From: Ophiothrix spiculata
Taxonomy: Eukaryota; Echinodermata; Ophiuroidea; Amphilepidida; Ophiotrichidae
Reading direction: 5' to 3' (one strand)
Length of the DNA: 36,453 bases
NCBI GenBank assembly: GCA_000969725.1
Contig: JXSR01S002581.1
Part shown: positions 1 through 10,829 of the stretch, piece after piece
Position numbering within the stretch: position 1 is the stretch's first letter
Layout: every line of letters starts with the position of its first letter
Notes under the pieces: generated by a model
Told to the model about the DNA's origin: nothing
The model's input: the letters and a program-made list of their open reading frames with translations, nothing else
Databases searched by the model: none
Translations under genes and position numbers: made by a program

Positions 1-600
1 TCATCTGGTTAGATGTGTTACAAGAATAAACTGTTTTTTCTAGGATCACGTGTCTGTACCCTACCATTTGATTATAATGAAATCTTAGGAATTACTTTAC
101 TTTTTGATCTTTACAGTTAGTTTCCCTTTTCTTTGAAATGGGCTTTAAATGTAAGGACCAAAGGCTATTGACCAGTTACAATTTCATATCTTGATCAGAA
201 TTCAGAATTGACAACCTTCCCAGACCTGAGGCTGTTTCAGCAACTACTTGCCTTGATACTTGTCTTGATAAATGTCATGTACTATCTCCTATCTTTGTTT
301 TGCATTTTGATTTGGCATGTTGTTGCATATTTGTTACTACTTTATTGTAACATTGAAGATGATGTGCAATGTTTGTGGCAAGCGTTTTATTACTTAATGT
401 AAGAGCCTAGTTCAAATGTGTAGAAGTACATTACAATGTTTTAGTTAAACTATTAGTGATTCTATTCATAACATTACTTCAAAAGAAACTGTCATTGATC
501 AAATTCTCAATTAAATATTTGTAAATTTGACTTTTTCTTTCAGTATTTTGTAAAAGGGGTAGGATTTGAATTTTAACATGTGTATGATTCACAGTTAACT
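1..600. other. AT-rich non-coding stretch, probably intron of an upstream gene
   Basis: No convincing coding frame is visible. The open frame at 208-402 is hydrophobic low-complexity sequence of the kind AT-rich DNA yields by chance. A pyrimidine tract ending in CAG at about 541 resembles a splice acceptor, but the frame after it stops after about ten codons. The stretch fits the last intron before the candidate exon at 671. Confidence 0.4.
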
Positions 601-670
601 TATTGACCGTTACCTGTGATATGCTTATTATAAGATTTCACTTTACTGTTGCTTTTCGTTGTCTCTCTAG

Positions 671-836
671 AGGGGAGGTGCACAAGACTGGCGGGCGAGG
701 TGACATGCAGACGCTCTATGTAGCGTACCACTACATCCAGCGTTATCACTCTCAATGGAACCAGAGTGCAAGTCCAAGTGACATTCTGTTTAACCTACAC
801 TATAAAACTACACTATGCATTTTGAAAGTTCAGTAA
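671..836 (+). CDS. Candidate 3'-terminal coding exon, protein unidentified
   Basis: A pyrimidine-rich tract ending in CTCTCTAG at 661-670 is a good splice acceptor. After it the sequence becomes clearly less AT-rich and reads as about 54 codons of ordinary composition (starting GEVHKTGGRGDMQTLY, then an aromatic and His-rich YHYIQRYHSQWNQ stretch) to TAA at 834-836. One base before the first full codon implies that the preceding intron interrupts a codon. An ATTAAA at 884-889 could serve as a poly(A) signal. I do not recognise the protein family. It contains an RGD tripeptide, to which I attach no meaning. The last ten or so codons are AT-rich, so the true end could be an unseen donor earlier. 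An open frame runs upstream to an ATG at 603, but that part is AT-rich and looks intronic. Confidence 0.5.
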
Positions 837-999
837 ATACTTTTACTTGTAAGGAAGTTTCTGTAGATTGTTAAACTCTGAAAATTAAATCACCAGGGAG
901 GTAATAGGTAGTGAATAGCCACACCGTATATTTTATTAAGTCAATGTAGCTTTATAAACTAGGCTTTTCAATTTACCCCTTCACACTCCACAAGCCTTA

Positions 1000-1377
1000 C
1001 AAACACCTGATATGGCGACATTTTTCCGGTGCTCACCGCTAAATGTACTCCTTTGTACTATACGGAATCACCACGTGTGACGAAAGTCTCTTGAAAGCAG
1101 CCCAGCTATAGAAATTTTTACATTTTTGACGTAACGATATCGATTCAAGAAGTTGACTGTAAGCTCTGCCAACTTCTGATTCCTATCTTTTACCGTGAGT
1201 TTCCATGGGGTAGAAAGCCCAAGGGAAGCGCTTGTTTTCGAGAATTAACCAATAGCAAACCGTTTTAAGTTGAATAAATTATCACTTGACTATCTGTTCT
1301 TTCACGGAATGCTTCAACTTAATTTGTGACTAGTTTTATTACCGAGTAACAGCTGATTAAAGTTGCATCTATTTCAC
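1000..1377 (+). promoter_or_regulatory. Candidate promoter/5'UTR region, relatively CpG-rich
   Basis: Compared with the CpG-poor rest of the window, this part has many CpG dinucleotides. It holds a CACGTG E-box (1072-1077), a CRE-like TGACGTAA (1127-1134) and a CCAAT box (1249-1253). It lies directly upstream of the candidate first coding exon at 1378. No TATA box is evident. Motif matches this short occur by chance, so the call rests mainly on the position and CpG content. Confidence 0.35.
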
Positions 1378-1438
1378 ATGATTTTCAATGGTGAAAAGGT
1401 TTTTGCAGATGAATATCGTAACTGCATAGTCGTTCTAG
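1378..1438 (+). CDS. Candidate first coding exon, gene unidentified
   Basis: ATG at 1378 is the first ATG after an in-frame TGA (1354-1356). It opens 20 codons (beginning MIFNGEKVFADEYRN) and one further base. The exon then ends at CTAG/GTAAGT, a near-consensus splice donor at 1439. Codon use is mixed and protein-like, unlike the AT-driven frames elsewhere. The exon would splice in phase 1. I do not recognise the protein from 20 residues. No matching downstream exon on the plus strand was found before the end of the window, so either the intron exceeds 35 kb or the downstream exons were missed. It could be an alternative 5' exon or chance; the donor and the CpG-rich upstream region argue for a real exon. 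Confidence 0.45.
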
Positions 1439-1822
1439 GTAAGTTTTTTGAATAAATTTATAATTATCATACAATCTTATAACCAAGCCGAGTTACTATA
1501 CTAATCAAGGATTATTTGATACCAACTGCATCAAAATTAATTGAGTTGATTCTATAAAATGACGAAGTTCGGAATTGCATTACATGTACAAAACAATAGC
1601 AACATCGACTGAAGTCCTCATTAATAATTTCTATCGCTAGTGTCGCAAAACATACTGCACAGCGCGATAGGTAATTACTATGCACAATACACCGATCCAA
1701 AGACCTCATCGCGCGAGTACGCGAGCGTAACTACCCAAATCAAACAGAGCAACACGGAGTATCGTTTTGGCCAAACTTGTATAGTACTATAAGTAACGTT
1801 AAATTCACATGTGCATACATCG
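1439..1822. other. Start of putative long intron, CpG-rich in part
   Basis: No coding frame is convincing. Around 1650-1735 CpG is dense, with CGCGCGAGTACGCGAGCG near 1710-1728, which is unusual for this window and may mark the edge of an unmethylated promoter region. The minus-strand open frame 1512-1709 has no recognisable domain. Confidence 0.3.
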
Positions 1823-1926
1823 AGAAGAGTGGCCTAGCGGTCTAAAGTGCCGTGCATTAATGACTTATTAGTATCAGACCAACGTCATATCATTTTCTGG
1901 GCCGGGTTCGAGTCCGCGGGCAATCA
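1823..1926 (+). tRNA. tRNA-Leu-like gene relic with expanded middle
   Basis: An internal A box, TGGCCTAGCGG (1830-1840), and a perfect B box, GGTTCGAGTCC (1905-1915), are followed by a discriminator-like A and a T8 run at 1927-1934 that would terminate RNA polymerase III. The 5' half, TGGCC.AGCGGTCTAA, closely resembles metazoan leucine tRNAs. The A-to-B spacing is about 20-30 bases longer than in class II tRNAs. The acceptor ends (1823-1829 and 1919-1925) do not pair, and the T stem has mismatches. This favours a decayed tRNA, an insertion-bearing tRNA or the head of a SINE over a working tRNA. The anticodon cannot be assigned safely. Confidence 0.5.
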
Positions 1927-2184
1927 TTTTTTTTCTTCACTTCTTATTTTCATTTTAAACGTTTAATAGATTTATTTAAGAGTAAAGACACCAAAATAAT
2001 TGGGTTTCTGCTTTTTTTTAGAACAATTTTAACTTGTTTACACAAATAAAATCAAGTGAATCCCACCGTTCATCATTTACTATTGTCAGGTATTCATAGC
2101 CTCAACACAGGCCTTCCGATGGTCAGTCTTGCTTACACATGCTGTCTAATTGAAAGTAAATACACACATTGGTGCTGTTGTTAT

Positions 2185-2420
2185 GTCTGACCCATTCTTT
2201 ATGCGAATTCAGTGTAGCGGATAGAGATATTGATTCTGGTATCCTAAATATATGTTTGGTCAAGGGTCAAATTTTCTTGTTAACAATATTTTCTGCTTGG
2301 TTAACTTTCAAGTAGGGCTTGTGATTGGCTCTTGTAAAGCAGTGACTGGCTCATTACCATACAGTTTATCTCTTGGTCTTGGGAAAAATGTCTCACTGCT
2401 AAGCCTTGTGACTCACAAAC
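2185..2420 (+). repeat. Dispersed repeat 'a', copy 1 (partner at 31588-31822)
   Basis: This block aligns almost base for base with 31588-31822 in the same orientation. The shared stretch runs from GACCCATTCTTTATGC through GATAGAGATATTGATTCTGG to the TTTATCTCTTGGTCTTG region, with small indels. It has no coding capacity and its family is unknown. Confidence 0.8.
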
Positions 2421-2670
2421 AAGCCTTGTCATCCTCTGCAGCAGCTATGCAGTTACAAACAGTTAATATACCATCCAACGTCATTTGAATATAAATAACT
2501 AGTAGAAGTAGATAAAGTTATTGTAAGATCACCTGTTATTATAATTACGTAGCTTTTTCTCAATGCAGCGTATACTCAATACAGCAATATCTTGGTAGCT
2601 GGATCCAGCGTACCACTTGGTGTAGCAGTAGGCTGGATCAAGGGTGTGGTCTCGATTGATTTAGAACACG
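2421..2670. other. Unassigned non-coding spacer
   Basis: I see no gene. GCTGGATC occurs twice (about 2600 and 2633) around a short GC-richer patch. It leads into the start of the long duplicated segment. Confidence 0.3.
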
Positions 2671-2705
2671 TAATAAATCAAAAATTGGTGAAACAGCAAA
2701 TTATA

Positions 2706-2994
2706 CACTCTTAAAATGAAAAGAGTGAACAGTCACTCTTTCTTAGAGTGATTTTTTTTTCACTCAAAAAGAGTGACATTTCACTCTATTCGAGTGAAAT
2801 CGAACGGGGTTTCACTCTTAAAGAGTGAAATGTCTTTCTTATAGAGTTATAATTCACTCTTTGAGGGAGTAAAAATTGTCACTCTTTTAAAGATTGGTCA
2901 CTGACTTCGCTCTTGAAAAGAAATGTCACTCGTTTGGAGTGAAAAAAATTCACTCTAAGAAAGAGTGACCGCTCACTCTTTTCTTTTATGAGTG
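2706..2994. mobile_element. Short palindromic DNA element, TA target, built of CACTC/GAGTG units
   Basis: The element begins CACTCTTAAAATG and ends CTTTTATGAGTG, flanked by TA at 2704-2705 and 2995-2996. The other copy of the duplicated segment has the unoccupied site with a single TA (13851-13852), so a 2-bp TA duplication is directly supported. Terminal inverted repeats extend over about 60 bp. Inside I count about ten CACTC and eight GAGTG units in both orientations. It has no coding capacity. TA targets are typical of the IS630/Tc1/mariner group, but the sequence itself does not prove the superfamily. Confidence 0.85.
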
Positions 2995-3540
2995 TACATT
3001 TTCTGTTATGCAGCATAAAAACTCCGTAGGGGTTAACCCATCCCTTTGACATTCCAAATTTTCCTTAATGAATTTCTAGCGGATTCAAATGCAAAATGGG
3101 TTTGGCCATAATGCTTTTGCAGTGCGAGAATGCAGTGGTGCGAGTGACCATTGCTGAACTAGATAAAGCGATAAAAGGTTTTAAATAAAACTTTACAGTA
3201 AAATCCATTATGAGACAACAGAGAATACACGAATGACGTCAAAGACATAAAACTCGAATATCTTGAAGAACCTTGAGACGATGTACTCGATATTATTGAT
3301 GGAAGTAAACTGAACAGGTCACTCAGTGTGTTCGAGTAATACTAAATGGGGAAACTACAAAAATGCTTTTTTATACAACAAAATTATTTTGTGTGATATT
3401 TGAAAGAGAGAGGGATTGATTGAGCCCATTTTATTGTTTTTTGCCTTGTGTCCATTAAAAAATAGGTATATTACTTATCTACTTTTTAAAGTAGATAAGA
3501 GAATACCGATACAATTTTGAAATTTTTGCTATCATATTGA

Positions 3541-3729
3541 ATTTAAGGTATGGGTGAGGCGTCAGTAGACTTCCTGACCAGAGGGAGAACTTCTCATCGA
3601 CTGAATTTTGTGATATATGGATAATTAGACATCTAGGTCAAATATGTTTATATGTTTACATTTAATTCTTATTCAAGTCAAAATATAAGTATATAAAACT
3701 TAATATTGAGGTACAAAGATATGATTACA
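3541..3729. other. Copy-1-specific flank of the LINE, possible inverted-repeat element
   Basis: GCGTCAGTAGACTTCCTGA near 3560 is matched in inverse by AGGAAATCTAGTGACGTCA near 4543-4561, on either side of the LINE fragment. Copy 2 lacks everything between TTTAAGG-like sequence and GGTATCGATATGAT. The LINE may therefore have landed in, or be carried by, an older TIR element. Confidence 0.35.
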
Positions 3730-4500
3730 CCACTATCAATCAATCTTTATTTCCATTAAAAATACATACAATACATCAAAAAAGCAACAGAAAAATAAAC
3801 CAAAATGGAGGAGTAAACCAGAAAGCCAATGAGGCCAGAAATTAGCCTTCCCATTCAAAAAAGAACAACAATAACAAAAAAATAAAATGAAATAAGGACC
3901 AATACGTACAAACAAGACAAGGACATCGACGAGCACGATAGTAAATTGAGAATTGGCTAATCATGAATATAGTTTTGAATAATAGATTCTTTCATATATT
4001 TGCGAAATTGCTTTATTGATTTGGATTCTTTCATACTAATTGGAAGTGAATTACGAAGAATAGGACCGGTTTTGCGAATGGCACGATCTGTAAATGTTTT
4101 CTTATTGTTTGAATGTTGAAATTGTTGACATGTCTTGTTTGATAGTCGTGGACTTGACTGCGTTTAGAAAAAAAATTATTATGCGCCCTATAATGGCTAT
4201 TTGAAATTGTTCTTATGGCCCATTTTTGCAGCTTGATCAGTTTGTCAAGATAAGTTTTATGCGCACTTCCCAAAATCTGAATTCCGTAGCTAAGATACGG
4301 CAACACAAGAGTACAGTATAATGATAGAAGTATTCTGAAGGTAATGAATATTTCCGCCAATGTTCCTTGAATTATTTTTGACACACATTCGATATGTTTT
4401 TTACATGTGAGACACTTATCAATCAGTACACCTAGAAATTTAGTACAGTTTACTCTTTCAAGGGTGGTCTCATTCAAAACTATTTTCAGATTTCCACGTT
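3730..4500 (-). mobile_element. CR1/jockey-like LINE, 3' end only, degraded
   Basis: On the minus strand about 148 codons (4477-4031) match the C-terminal part of a non-LTR retrotransposon ORF2 just after the reverse transcriptase core. Recognisable pieces in order are LERVNCTKFLGVLID, YCTLVLPYLSYGI, LDKLIKLQKWAIRTISNSHYR and a VHDYQTR motif. The catalytic part is absent, as usual for 5' truncation. A non-coding tail follows, with AATAAA (minus strand, 3746-3751) and a terminal GATTGATTGATAG microsatellite. Compared with the related copy at 14406, internal sequence is missing around the KHYVP region, which here reads IFITFRILLSLYC, so the frame is damaged. It is specific to copy 1 of the duplication. 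Confidence 0.85.
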
Positions 4501-4772
4501 TTTAGGTGAGTATTTCTAAACAGAACTTCTCATTGAGAACAGGAAATCTAGTGACGTCAGGATAGGTATCGATATGATTAACCTTTATGTAAATGTGGAC
4601 ATGTTGTAATAAATTAGCAATATGATAAAAGCTTTATAATAAAACGGTTTTTTTCGTTGGAAAATAAGAATAACTTGATTATAACTTAAAACAAAACTGA
4701 CAAAAGAGCATTAGATGATTCGAATGTTTCATAGAATTCTACTGATAGAACAAAAATTATTTTGGTGCATAA

Positions 4773-4940
4773 TGGTGCATTCATAGTCCAACGATTTCAC
4801 AACGATTTCATCGCACGACGTCTGTCGATACGCAGTCTTCAAACGCGCTGCGCATATTGCGCAATAATTCTTGAAGACTGCGTATCGGTAGACGTCGTGC
4901 GATGAAATCGTTGTAAAATCGTTGGACTATGAACGCACCA
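4773..4940. mobile_element. Near-perfect 168-bp hairpin element, TAA target (Harbinger-like)
   Basis: The left half, TGGTGCATTCATAGTCCAAC onward, and the right half are reverse complements over about 70 bp with only a few mismatches. The flanks are TAA at 4770-4772 and 4941-4943. The unoccupied site in copy 2 has one TAA (15644-15646). A 3-bp TAA duplication is the habit of the PIF/Harbinger superfamily (TWA), which makes a non-autonomous Harbinger the likely identity. Confidence 0.8.
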
Positions 4941-4943
4941 TAA

Positions 4944-7900
4944 GAAACCTAACACATGACCCCACTCTATGCAAGAGTCAAACTGCAAGAGTCAAAGTGT
5001 GATCAAGTTCTCTGTGCAGTGTGTAATGACTTGCTAAAAATGTGACTCGCGTGGCTCACGTAATGGTGTAGCTTCGTAAATTTATATGCAGCGCCCTTTC
5101 AAAAGGGGAAAAACAGGACAACCATCCTAGATCATCAGTATTTCAACATTCATTGACCAATTTTAAACAAAAGCGTTAAATTCATTGTATTTAAAGTCAT
5201 ATAAGGGTGATGTTTTTAGAGGGAAAAACACTAAATTTAGTAAAAAACCACGTTTTTTGGCAAAATTCATGTTGAATATCAATCTAATTCTGGTAGTGTG
5301 ATGGTTTAAATGAAAAGCACATTGGTCTCTTTCATATGATAACCGATCTGTTACTATATATAGCAATTATATATGTAATTTGAAAATTCTAAGCATTTTG
5401 TATGTTTTGTGAAACAGTTACGTGGAATAGGCCTAGCTGTTTGTATTCACTCAGAGTATATTTTTTCTATTGAAACAATGCTTTTAAGCTTCTTTTGGGA
5501 TAATAGCCGTAATATAGAAATTCATTTAGATCAAAAATTGTTCCGGTAATAAGTCGTTGTTTACACTACAAATATGCCATAACATGTATAATACTTTACA
5601 TTACACCAACAATTTTCAGAGAATGATATAGATAATGACGTTATACCACATCAATGAGTATATTGAAAATATGCCATTACATGCCGTAGGAATATGTGAG
5701 ATGATCTAGAAGTGTCACATCTTATTAAAGTGATTAATTTGATGCTCCTCTAAAATCACATTTGATATTTGAGATTGAAAAAATGCAGATTTGTGTATCA
5801 TCAGTGTAGTCCGAGGGGCATGTTCTATCTCAATATAAAATTAGTAATATTTTTTTGATATTTTGATATAAGCATTTTCATCGACATTCTTTTCATCATA
5901 AAAATTCCATGACATAGAGATAAATATTCTAAATTATCAGTGGTCGAACCTACCAGAGAATGTAGAAATAGTTTGCTTGACGAATGTTCTTGATCACTTT
6001 TAATGAAGGAAACTAATAAACTATAAAGAAAAATAAAATTAAAAATGTAAAAATATAAAAATCACGAATACCTGTTATCTTTAATAAACATGATAGCCAA
6101 GCCATGTACAGGTGATATGTTTAATAAATGAGCTTTATAAAGCTTCGCTGATGACATTGTTTCACTTTCTTGGACGTGCAAATCAGCGTGGGTATATGTA
6201 GTGAAATAGGGAACAAAGTTGAAGGTGTTGTAAACACGTGCTTTGTCTTATATTTGATGACATTCATCAGTTCAACAGCTAAGCATAGTTTTATAATCAA
6301 TAACACGTGTAGAAGTACAGAAAAGAGACAGAATGTGATTCTACAATGTTTAAATATCCTGAATAGAATTCAAGTTAGTAATGGAAAGGTTATACAGATA
6401 TATGAGCATATTACTCAATATCACGATTGAATACTGTTAAAAAAAATTATTAGACTTGGTGAATAATAGCCTGCCAATAACCCTGCGACATAGAATGCAT
6501 AAGTTACAATGAAAAAAGAATAGATTTTCATCTTTTTTGATTACTTTCCGGGATCCTGAAGAAGTGTAATAGGAATTATCTCATTTTTTATTTCTACCCG
6601 ACACAAATGTCTTCGATATGCGAATTGTTTTTCCTTTCGGGTCTAATTTTTATTCTATAATATTTAAAAAATATATATATTTTCAAGCTCATGAATATTG
6701 GCATATTTATCACCAAGTTAAGTATAAGGTATTTTACATTGATAACTTCGGCCCATGATTAAAATCTTTCGCACATAATTCTAGCCTTAAAGAGGTGGCG
6801 AGCAATTATTCAAGTTATATTAAAACCATTTAAGTCTAATAAACAACGCACAGATTAATATTGATATGTTTTGTTATCATATCAAACATATGTAACCTGT
6901 AAATCATTTCATAATCAGGATACTGCCATTGTTAGGAAACTCTTGCTCACTTCGAAAATTGCTGATTATACAAAAATGTGTAGTTTTTGGACAATGGTTT
7001 TCATCACTAATATAGTATAATACTGAGCACGTTTAAAAATATCTTTTCATTACTTTTGTTTTTACTCCCAAATTTTCACAACAATTTACTGTCATAACCC
7101 CATGCTGATTAACAATACTCTTGGAATCAAACATAGTTAGCCTGAGCAGGAAAGCTTTATTAACGCTATATATCAAATATACGAGTATTATCGCTGCATG
7201 ACAGTGCGATCATTTATTATAGATAACATATGATAAATAGCATCATGTACTCGTGTTTGGTTTTATTAGTTTCTGTTCATCAAATGTTTTGCTGGTTGGA
7301 AAGCATAAATATTTATACAAAGAACTTTGTTATCTAATGCAGCAAGAACATTCTCCATGCTCAGTCCATGCTGATTAATTACAACAGAACATCTTTGTCA
7401 TATTTCTTTATACATTACAGCTTATATTATTTTTCTTATTTTAATTGCGTGTGACATTTAAAAATTGAAAGTTAAACATATAGAAAAAAAAGTCTTTACA
7501 CAAAAAAGGTGTTTTTACGGTATTTGCTTTATGTTTAAAAGGTTTTTTCTTAATGATTCAAAACTCTACAGCTTTTCCTTAAATTGCTTTTTTTGTGCCA
7601 ATAACGAATCTAAATAAAACATAGTACCCATAGCCATCTTATAATTTTTGTGAAACAACGTTACAAAAACCATATGAGTTCTCTCAGGTTATAATTCCAC
7701 AACAAGACAAATGCCTTATTAGATATGTGTCAACATAAATGAAACAACTGTTGAACAAGTTTTAACACTCTGTTCAATTATGGCAGGAACACATCCAATT
7801 ACCGCCACTCATTCCAACCAACAACTATTTTTACGATACTAAATTTCAAATTTCAACCTCATTTTGCACTGCGTCTGTTCAATCAATCATTAAGGGGTGT

Positions 7901-9200
7901 CGTGTTTATTGAAAATATTCGTACAGAGCCTTGAAATAATAATTTTATAAATAAATACTCACATGCAAGCACTTTTGTTTTCGAATACAAAAAAAAAAAA
8001 ACCCTGATTTTAGAGAAGCAACAAATCAATCATTGTAATTAGTTCTGACACTTCAAAATCTTCTCGATCCAATCATCCTCCAGGGTGTTATGAAATGTTT
8101 TCCATATGCATGATATTTTTGTTCCGTCATTACCTACAGTAGTTACTATTTATAATTATGGTATTCTGTGGTTATCCTCTTTTACTTTTTGGCGTAAAAA
8201 GCAAAAAGGCATTGTAAAACGAGTAATGCTTTTAAAGTTTTTATCTTAATCAATATCTATCTGTTGCATGCTATACCTTTTTAAGCTTTGTGGCATTTCA
8301 AAACTTTCCTCCGGCATGCATAAAATATTATCAGTGCATGCAATGATGACAGTATTAATTAGTTACGGGTATTCTTTTCTAATTTCTGGCGGAATTTTGT
8401 CAAATATCACAGCTATAATCGTCACGCTACTAAAGTAATTGTTTAACTTAGTTTTGTAGTTTTGAGAAAATGGAGAACAGCAATCTGATTTGCTAGGTTG
8501 TTGCTCTTATTGATCATTTCTTTGGTAATAACTTGATGGTAAATAAGGCCATTTTGACATGTCTGAAGAAGTATTATGTAACTATCGTACATAACGTATG
8601 TATTTTTTTAAAGAACAATTTTGTGTGGTACTTTGGCATTTAATACTAACTTGCTGTCAGGTAGTGAACAGTGATGCTACTGAAATATTTGCTTTACACA
8701 ATTTTGGGCAATACTCGTTCGTCTAAAGTCAGCACCATACAGTTAGATTTGTCAATGCTCATCATTGGTTCAGTGTATTAATGGACGCTTGATTTATTCA
8801 CAATACACAGTGTAACCTTGGCAGTGCAATACAATAAATTTGTCACAGGTTTCAGTTAAGCTAATGTTTAAGTAGAATTAGTTACAGCTTGAGTTAGAAA
8901 TACTCATTTTGTTTTGGTAGACATATTCAAGATTATATTTTTTGATCTACTCATATATATCATCAAATCACAATTTTGTCAAAAGTGATGTGGCAATAAT
9001 TTTAGTAGCTCGACTAAATGTAAGGTGATTTCTACAATGAAGAGAAAACAGACAGAGTATAAGGTGTTATATAAAATTTTTAATTAGATATTGGTTTATG
9101 TAAAGAATCGATGTAGATGCTAAAGTTATCAGATTTGGTTTGTTTTATCTCAGATGCAAATAACTTTCAATATGCCGTATATACCTGCAGAAATCGGGTA
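4944..9200. other. Non-coding duplicated backbone, copy 1
   Basis: No coding exon, RNA gene or intact element is visible. The open frames here (for example 5163-5366, 6121-6306 and 6170-6430) are short, AT-driven and not preserved against copy 2. About 5775-5965 and 6310-6840 have no counterpart in copy 2, and about 17128-17866 and 18250-18655 replace them there. A poly(A) run lies near 7988-8000. Confidence 0.6.
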
Positions 9201-9320
9201 TATTGGCATGAAGTTTGAGATGAATTTACACAATGTTCCCAAGTTACTACATATTAATGTCATATACCATATTGTAGCCCTTGTTGAGAAGTTTAAAAAA
9301 ATGCGCAAAATTTCGGTCTG

Positions 9321-9334
9321 GTTGCCATGGTAAC
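9321..9334. promoter_or_regulatory. X-box-like RFX site 1
   Basis: GTTGCCATGGTAAC fits the RFX-family X-box consensus GTHNYYATRRNAAC. A reversed CCAAT box (ATTGG, 9350-9354) lies 15 bp downstream. It sits in repeat-like DNA with no adjacent gene, so function is unproven. Confidence 0.4.
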
Positions 9335-9439
9335 CGCATAGAGCCTCTGATTGGCTAAACACTTAAACAATCATAACTAAAAAACGAAAAATACCCTTGG
9401 AACCAAACTTGAGTAGTAGGTGTAGGATATAATTACGCA

Positions 9440-9562
9440 GGGCACCATGAAGCCAGTTTGTTTATATTGTTGCCATGGCAACCGGTAACCGACCAATCAG
9501 GTAATTTTGCTTTATAATTTAAAATTTGAAACTGTTTTTCAAAAAGCGGCTTCATGGTGCCC
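9440..9562. repeat. Inverted repeat enclosing the second X-box
   Basis: GGGCACCATGAAGCC (9440-9454) and GGCTTCATGGTGCCC (9548-9562) are exact 15-bp reverse complements. The loop of 93 bases holds the second X-box-like palindrome and a CCAAT box. It could be the ends of a tiny DNA element; no target duplication was recognised. Confidence 0.6.
9469..9482. promoter_or_regulatory. X-box-like RFX site 2, perfect palindrome
   Basis: GTTGCCATGGCAAC is a perfect palindrome that matches the X-box consensus. Like site 1 it continues with CG, giving a shared 16-mer GTTGCCATGGYAACCG. A CCAAT box follows at 9493-9497. Confidence 0.4.
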
Positions 9563-10829
9563 TCCGTCTATGTCTTTTCTATATATGTTCCAAATTTCGT
9601 ACAAATCCGACGTTTTGTTTTTGAGTTACGATTGTTCAAAAATCGCAAGTTAGCGCTTTTTCTACTTTCGAGATATAACCCTTCGAACATTGACAAAAAA
9701 GGAATTTGAAAAAATAAAATAAAATTGATACTCTGATTATAAGTAACTATAATAATATGAAAGATAATAAATTTACACACATTTTAAACCAAATTTGGTC
9801 AAAATCGGATTTAATTTAGCGGAGTTACAGATTTTTTAAAAATAGCAGGTTAAAATATAGCTGGGTGAGATAAAATAAAGAAATACATAAAAAAACGACA
9901 AACTCCGAAATTTTGGTTGCCTATTATTCACAATGCATTATCTTGATAAAATAATTGATTTATTTCGTAGGAAAATGTAATTATTTTATTAAAATCAATT
10001 TAAATGAAAATCCTACAAATTACAGGGTGAGCGTCTTCTGTATACAAATGTATAGGAAAAGCATCCAGAAATTTGTGACTTCCGTTCTTAAAATTGTCAT
10101 AACTTCGGAACCGAATGTCCGTTTGAACTCAATTAAAAAGCATTATAAAGTAGAGATTCTGTAGTTTTTGTTTGTGGTAATATCTCATTTTTCTGATCTA
10201 AACGAATTGGTTGAAAAAATATACCCCAGACCCCCCCCTTAATATGAGGGTTCCACTTCCATGTTTAAACTGAATCAAATATTAAAGTCGCTTGAAGAAA
10301 ACCTTTTCATTTTTTACGCGTCTGGTGCGCTGTGGTTAAAGTTCAAACGCAACTCACGCGATACTCGTGAGCTCATGTGATTTTTCATTTCTGTTGCGCT
10401 GAGGACCTTAGGGCGTGTTCAGACATAATTTGCAATTCAGACTTGTTTGCATTCATAATTACCTATATTTAGTTGTGTAGGTTACCATTAGGTTAAAATT
10501 ATTACCTTTCCACTCATATCTCCAAAACGGAGCATGTCTCAGTGTGCTATTAAAATAACATAGGTCATAAAAATATGATCAATATTTTGATATCAAAATC
10601 TCCAACACTTTAAAAAATGTTTAATCAACCCAAACAGAGCTCCTTTAAGTGTCAACGAAAGCTCTTAGGTAAGTGTTAACATGACATGTCTCATTAAAAC
10701 AATACCTGATAACAGTGATTATTAGTTGCACGAACGTATCAAAATAGATTCGCTTAAATAACAAGCCTTAGGTAAATAATTACAAAACTACATATTATTG
10801 TTTAGCCCCGGTGTTTAGTCTATTTGTTT

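Larger units (their letters stand above)
9201..10229. repeat. Copy-1-specific insertion of diverged repeat modules
   Basis: Copy 2 lacks this stretch: homology leaves at about 9200/25105 and resumes at about 10230/25245. It holds several successive modules of one general pattern, such as CCAAATTTCGTACAAATC (about 9589), CCAAATTTGGTCAAAATCGG (about 9789) and related text near 10070. It also holds the two palindromic motifs and the inverted repeat listed below. It is non-coding; the family is not identified. Confidence 0.5.

Noticed and set aside
1512..1709. Minus-strand frame with several cysteines, considered as a divergent first exon
   Set aside because: No donor, domain or codon bias supports it; cysteine spacing fits no zinc-binding pattern.
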